Of a stretch of DNA of 64,000 nt, positions 58,162 through 64,000 are shown in pieces. The position numbers were made by a program, and so were the translations under genes. Each line of letters begins with the position of its first letter. The stretch's first letter is position 1. A model generated the notes under the pieces. The model worked only from the letters and a program-made list of their open reading frames with translations. It made no database searches and was not told where the DNA came from. Origin of the DNA: Rhodamnia argentea (lineage: Eukaryota; Streptophyta; Magnoliopsida; Myrtales; Myrtaceae); NCBI RefSeq assembly GCF_020921035.1, contig NC_063154.1, positions 1,550,001-1,614,000 on the forward strand, read 5' to 3'.

Positions 58162-61100
58162 ATGTCCTTTGAAGTTCAAAGGGTGGTGGTGATCGTGGAT
58201 GCCTCGAAAGATGTCAGCCTGAGTGCAATCAAATGGGCCCTTCCAGGCTTACCACTTCAGCCTGGAGATACGCTCATGCTTCTTGGAGTTCTCCACCAGG
58301 TTATTAATCCTAGTACGTTATCAAAGGCTGGAAAACTGCGTAAGATTTCATACTTTTGTTCTCACTCAGGAAACGCGTGCACAGAAGAGGAATGACAGCA
58401 TAATTCACCACTTGACCAGTTTTTGTTTGCTGACTTCTTCAATCTCTTGCCGCTCTCCTCTTCGTATATCTAGTGGGCTACAAGAGCAAAGTGGATTCAA
58501 GGTCCATATTTGGAGCAAATCATAAGACCGTAAGGGAAGAAGTTGCACGAAAGAAGGAAGAGTACATGAATAATAAGGAACTTGAGAAGCTATATCAAGA
58601 GTACAAGAATGCAGAGGTAATATACCAAAAGTCAGGCTTTACACATGCTGCTTCTTTTAAGATCTTTTTCCATGGCCAGCACACTTAACCCCACAAAAAC
58701 TCTAGTGTGGAGGATCAGAAAGAGATAAGCACTAGAGAATGATGCTATGATGATAACTGTGCTTCCACGACTACGATGCGCCTTTACCATTCTGATATTC
58801 TCACATAAGGCTTTCCCTTCATTTTTCAACCTTTATCTGTCGTATGAAGATAGATTCCTTTCATAGGAGTTACTCTTCTATCCAACAAACAAGTAGTTCA
58901 TGCACTTACTCTTCTATCCAGCAAACAAGTAGTTCATGCACTTCTAGCTGGGAAGTAGCACATCTCAGCTTTGAGATTAAGATGATCATGCCGACAGTTT
59001 AGATTACTTTTCATTCCAACTATGCTGTTAAGATGCAACCAATGTTCCCTGAAATTAGGAAGTGCACTAAAAGCTGCTAACCTAATGACCAGAGCAGTGT
59101 CCAGGAGGCATTTGTTTAAAAACATCAATTTTCACCATACAATAATTCATTAATTAATTATTTTCGCAATTTATTGTTATTAATTGGTACATATGTGGCT
59201 TGATAGTTTAAAAATATCAAATGGATGCGACACAATCTCCGTAATGAAGAAGTTCTAGTGAGCTAAACCAAAGCTTTCTGAGAATGCTATCACAAAAAAC
59301 CTGCAGAAAACAGAAGTTGCATTGCTGGATTGGGTAATAAAATGATCTAGTTTTTACATGCCAATTAGCGACCCTTACATAATGTAGCAGTAAGCTTACC
59401 ATTCCTGTAGCTTCTCAATCATATACTATAAGTACAACAAATTTAGTTTAGACGCATCCACAAGCTACTTGGCTATTATAAACTTGTATTCAGATTATAC
59501 TAGTCACTTGATAAATAAGCTTTAAGAAGGTCCTAAATAGTATTGAATATGCTGTGTAAATGGTTTGTGTCATAATCACCACAAGGGTAAGATAACTCTA
59601 CACAAACAGTCTCAGAATGAATTACACGTGTCATTTCGATATCCTGCGGAATTTTCTTTGCTGCACTACCTGCGTACAGAATATATGTCAATCTGTGAGA
59701 GACCCCAAAAACAACCTCAACATATTTGCTAGCTAATGCAAAGATGAACTCCATTCTTTTTTCTCTCAGAAGGAACTGAGGAAACAAATTTAACTAACTT
59801 GCCTCTCATTCTCACATTTGAACTAATCTGAAAATTTGACTGCGCACATAACCAGAAGCAGCTCTGTTCAGTTTTCTGTAAATGGTACATATATCTTAGG
59901 AGACATGACCATCGATATCTGGCTGATGACATGAAGGAAATAGCATGTTGCTAGATTAGTTGCACAATGATATTCACGAGTACTTCTATATGCATGTGAA
60001 TTCTTCTTTTGTAGCATAACAATGAACTAACTTACTTAGCTGCTACGGTAAAGTACTTAGGAAAATTGACGGCAACACTTTATCCTTTTGAACTATAGGG
60101 TAACAAAACAAACTTTTCTTTATGAAATCTCAGATCGACTTCCTAATAGATGTGAAAGCTGGAGCTTCGACTAAAGTTGTTGCTGTAAAGGCTGCCAAGA
60201 GTTTTAAGGCAACATGGGTGATACTTGACAGGTTCAGCTACACTATCATGTTATCTTGAAACCTTCCGCAAGTACTCTGTATAATGAACTCTTTCTACAT
60301 ATGTTGCCCCCAGAATTAAGATGAGAACGCAATAGAAAGTGGAAAAAGTCCAATAAACAGACAGTACTCTCTCTCTCTCTCTCATATCTGCTATTTTTTT
60401 TTTTGGTCAAAATCTCATATCTAATTCACAGGCCATAAAATTACTAAATCTCTCATATCTACTTTTTTTTTTTTTTGGGTCAAAATCTCATATCTAATTC
60501 ACAGGCCATAAAATTACTAAATTGCTGCACAGGTTTTGCGTATTACCTTCATCTTAGAAAGCATCCATGAAGAGCAAGATGAATGACTATTTGTCTAGGG
60601 ATTTTTACTCGAGTAACGGAAGACCTCTATTTCTATGGAGTAAAAGCAAAGCATGCCAGTCAAGTGACGGTTTGGTCTATATGCATTTTAAAGTCCATAA
60701 TGCAAACAAGTGATTTTTGTTCCTGTTTTATACCAGTCAGGGGAAAATTTGAGCGTCAAAAACACAACAGCCCAAAAAGAAAAGTTTAGACTGCTATATA
60801 TTTTGTCACTTCCTTGATGCAGGCACTTGAAGAAGGATAAGAAGTACCTCATGGAAAATCTTTCATGTGGAATAGCAAGGGTAACAAGCAATAACCGCAT
60901 TGAAAAGTTGAAAGGGCAAAAAGCCAGTGTAAACAGTAAAATGTCCACCAGTAAAAGCACTGGTGAGAGTAGAAGCTCTCCAGGTCATGTCACATATTAT
61001 GAAATGCTACCCAGCGGCACAGAGGATGAATTTTCTCCCAGGAGTAAGTAATATATTGCCCTCTTGTATCTTGTGCGAACACCTTTGAATTCCTGTCAAC

Positions 61101-63788
61101 AACACATGCACTTCTTTGAAGATTCAATCTGAGCCTCATACAAGCTTCGATCAGCTCCAATGGTTACCTTTGCACCAAAGTGAGGAACTGCGGTCCAATA
61201 GGAATTTTCTCACCTTCTCTTCTAGAACTGTCTTAGACAGTTGCATGGATTGATTCTACAGACATGAAAGACAAAGTCAACATTGTGCGATGAGTTGATG
61301 AATAAATAGTCAGCAGTCTTCCAAGTTCAAGGATTTAGAATGCAACATCTGATTGGTGGCTGAAAGAAGAAAGTAGAAAGACATTACTGTAGTGTTGGAG
61401 ACATATCCTATAATCAAGACTTCTCCCCCATAAGAATCAGATATAGGCAAGCTCAATATGCTTGTATACGGGGGGGAATCATAGCGTCATATCTATGAAA
61501 TAATGTTCAAGCAACACTATCAAAAATTATTCTGAAATGAAGACTGCGCCTAAATCTATTCCGTGATGTCTCAGGTTCTGTCAGTCTGCAGAAAAATTAC
61601 AAAACAGAAGGCGATGGTGCTGGGGCAGAACCCCCATGGCATCCTCCCAGAACATTTGAGATCCCTAAATCTTCATCAAGTGAGCAGCTTATCATTCCTA
61701 CAGTTAGACTGGGCAACACTGAAGCCTCGACTTCTAGTTTTACTGAGGACCAGGGCTCCCCACTGTACTTCCGCGACGAGGAGACTACCACAAACACAGA
61801 ACATGAAACTGCCGGAGAGCAATCCCCTTTACTTGCTGCAGACGTGCAAGAGGAAGATAAGACAAATCCAGGTAGTGGATTCAGTCTGGAAGATTCACAG
61901 ATACATCCCAGCAACAAGAACAGTGATCGCATGGAAGATCGTCAACAAGATGAGCAGTTTAAAAACCCCATATGCTCATTTTGCAAGAATAGACGTCCAA
62001 AAGTCGGATGGAAGAGAGACTTCACTTATGCAGAGCTCCAAGCTGCCACAGAAGGATTCTCTCCAAAGAACTTCCTCTCGGAAGGTGGCTTTGGTTCTGT
62101 CTATAGAGGAAAGCTGAATGGGCTGAAAATTGCTGTTAAGCAACATAAAAGTGCCAGTTTTCAAGGGGAGAAGGAATTCAAATCTGAAGTTAACATACTC
62201 AGTACAGCCAGGCACGAAAATTTGGTCATGCTGTTAGGATCATGTTCAGAAGGGAATCAACGATTGCTTGTATATGAGTATGTCTGCAATGGTTCTCTGG
62301 ATCAGCATCTGTCCAGTAAGTATCTAACGTGTTGAAGGCGCCTGATTTTTCTGATTGTTGCACTATTCTATTTCCAAAGCGTAATAATTTTCCTCACACG
62401 AAGAGTTGAACGGGGTTTTTCCTGAATATGATACGCAGATAAAACTAATAACGAAGATATGTTTTCATGGTGCAGTACACTCTCGCAGAATCCTTACTTG
62501 GGACAAAAGGGTGAGAATAGCCTTGGGAGCCGCAAAAGGTTTGCAATATCTTCATGAGAAGAACATCATCCACAGAGATATGAGACCAAACAACATCCTA
62601 GTGACGCATGATTTTGTATCACTGGTAAATACTACAGGAAATCCTCGGACCTTCAAATATTCATCTCACATGTCTTAGTAAACCGTTATTAAGTTGTTTT
62701 CCAAGTTGTCCTCAAACTCTTCAAAAGTAAGAAATTAGTTCCAAAAAATATGATGATACTGTAACAAATAAGTTGGAAATCTTATAATAGGAAATGGACA
62801 TAAAAACATCCTTTATCTAGGACGGGTAGAACCTATTTTTTGTCAGTAAAAATGTTCTTTACAAGTTTAGCATCTGACTAAAACTTTCATGAAAAGCGCC
62901 ATAACAAATCTGGCTAGACTAATACAACACTCAACTCAATCTATTAACCTGGTACAGAACTATTCTGCCAAACTGAAGTTTGACTAATGACTTCTACGTG
63001 TATTAGCTAGGAGATTTTGGTCTTGCAAAAACTCGACATGAAGACTCGGAATACAGCTCTGAGACAAGAGTTGTTGGAAGTCTAGGATACTTAGCCCCCG
63101 AATATGCAGAATGTGGGAAAGTTTCCACCAAGACGGACGTGTACTCCTTTGGGGTCATTCTGTTGCAGCTGATAACAGGACGGAAGACCACAGATAAATC
63201 TCTTGAAGGAAAAAGTCTTGTAGGATGGGTATTGGCTTCATTATGCGCTTCAATATATAATTTTCTGTTGGCTACATGTACTTCAATATCTGTCAGCAAA
63301 TGTAGGGTGATTAAGTTCCCCAGGTAAGGCAGTCCAGAAACACTTTCTTTAAAAATATCCCTTTGATGTAATTTTTTGATAAAACATCAAGAAAGAAGGC
63401 CCCCTATCAAGCATAAAGGTACGGAGCTGCTAGAGGGTGATTTGTTTTCATAAAAGAACAAAAGTTTACTTCCTGTTTTCAGTTCATTTGTTTTGGACTG
63501 CAAACAATGGCACATTACTGAAAAGATCAGACTTAACGCAGTCTAACTTGCTCTCCATTTTTTTTCCCCTGTTTGTGCAACTTAATCCTTTCTTCTGCAT
63601 ACAAGGTTCCTCTACTGACAGTTTATCACATTTTGCAGGCACGACCGCTATTAAAAGAACGAAACTATCCAGATCTTATTGATGGCAGGATTGGGGAGTC
63701 CCATGACGTCTACCAACTGTTTTGGATGGTTCGAGTAGCAGAAAAATGTCTCAGCAAGGATCCTCAAAAGAGGATGACCATGGATGCG
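58162..63788 (+). CDS. USP-domain receptor-like kinase, 5' eight exons (runs past the window)
   Basis: Plant fusion of an N-terminal universal-stress-protein-like domain with a PERK-like kinase; relatives are often annotated 'inactive protein kinase SELMODRAFT_444075-like'. Exons: 58162-58339, 58474-58616, 60134-60231, 60823-61043, 61575-62315, 62476-62624, 63007-63228, 63639-63788. These give 634 codons, and the gene continues beyond the last donor. Residues 1-150 hold QRVVVIVDASKDVSLSAIKW and KVVAVKAAKSFKATWVILDR (USP fold). A Ser-rich linker follows. The kinase starts near 360 (FTYAELQAATEGFSPKNFLS): glycine loop EGGFGSVYRG, Lys in IAVKQHK (about 402), HRDMRPNN (about 493), GDFGLAK (about 513), GYLAPEYAECGKVS and DVYSFGVILLQLITGR. 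The HRD and DFG aspartates are present, but the catalytic-loop lysine is Arg. No signal peptide or transmembrane segment was seen, so it is probably cytoplasmic. Confidence 0.87.
58870..58941. repeat. 36-bp tandem duplication in kinase intron 2
   Basis: Two adjacent copies of a unit starting ttactcttctatccaacaaa, nearly identical (58870-58905 and 58906-58941). Confidence 0.85.
60383..60523. repeat. About 70-bp tandem duplication in kinase intron 3
   Basis: The unit with 'ctcatatct', a T-run, 'ggtcaaaatctcatatctaa' and 'ttcacaggccataaaattac' occurs twice in a row. It follows a CT microsatellite at 60366-60384. The copies are almost identical apart from T-run length. Confidence 0.85.
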
Positions 63789-64000
63789 GTCAGTCTTTCA
63801 ATTTCACTAATATCTTGCAAGATTAGCAACAGTAAAATTCAAAACACATACAATTTGCATGCTATCTGGACCTTTAAAATTGGATGCAGATGGTATTGCA
63901 CTTTCACAATCCTAGCCATCTGTAGTTCTCTGTCAGACATCTCCTAAGCTAAAAGAAAACGTACTGACAAAGCTAAGACGTGGATCCAAATGTATGAACC

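Overview
This window is nuclear DNA from a flowering plant, very probably a eudicot. The genes have many small GT-AG introns, and their products are plant-specific or plant-typed: a DYW-class PPR editing factor, Mediator MED15, mTERF proteins, a plastid KDPG aldolase and a USP-kinase fusion. The short transposons include types with a GC-rich core rich in CGCCGG words and PIF-type ends, a style I associate with Myrtaceae such as Eucalyptus. That placement is an inference only.

Layout. 2.2-8.8 kb (+): MED15-type Mediator subunit, with a miniature LTR element in intron 8. 9.2-11.35 kb: three short inverted-repeat transposons in a row. 11.4-14.9 kb (+): plastid KDPG/KHG aldolase. 17.4-19.3 kb (+): UBA-domain protein with a 5' leader intron. 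21.1-21.9 kb: another PIF-type MITE. 22.1-24.6 kb (+): intronless CRR22-type PPR-DYW protein. 25.5-26.5 kb (-): Myb/SANT-like protein, divergent from the alpha subunit of the nascent polypeptide-associated complex (27.8-30.4 kb, +).

31.8-42.4 kb (-) is a tandem array of four mTERF genes. Two are intact and two are pseudogenes. A segmental duplication that includes part of the NACA 3' tail lies between them, interrupted by a 2.5-kb PIF/Harbinger element that still carries a Myb/SANT coding remnant. 44.0-46.9 kb (+): SAC3 family protein C. 47.9-51.3 kb (-): a seven-exon gene for a small, apparently plastid membrane protein that I can reconstruct fully but cannot name. 53.7-55.6 kb (+): ZRF1/zuotin-type J-protein. 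58.2 kb to the end (+): USP plus receptor-like kinase gene, cut by the window edge.

There is no operon logic here. Two genes (NACA, ZRF1) act on or near the ribosome and nascent chains. Two or three (CRR22, KDPG aldolase, the membrane protein) look plastid-targeted, and the mTERF copies look organelle-targeted. All exon coordinates were read by eye from frame continuity and GT/AG sites; the phases add up in every multi-exon model given. The observations most worth follow-up are the mTERF/NACA segmental duplication with its dated transposon insertion, the Myb/SANT link between that transposon and a nearby host gene, the near-minimal TRIM element, and the unnamed membrane protein.
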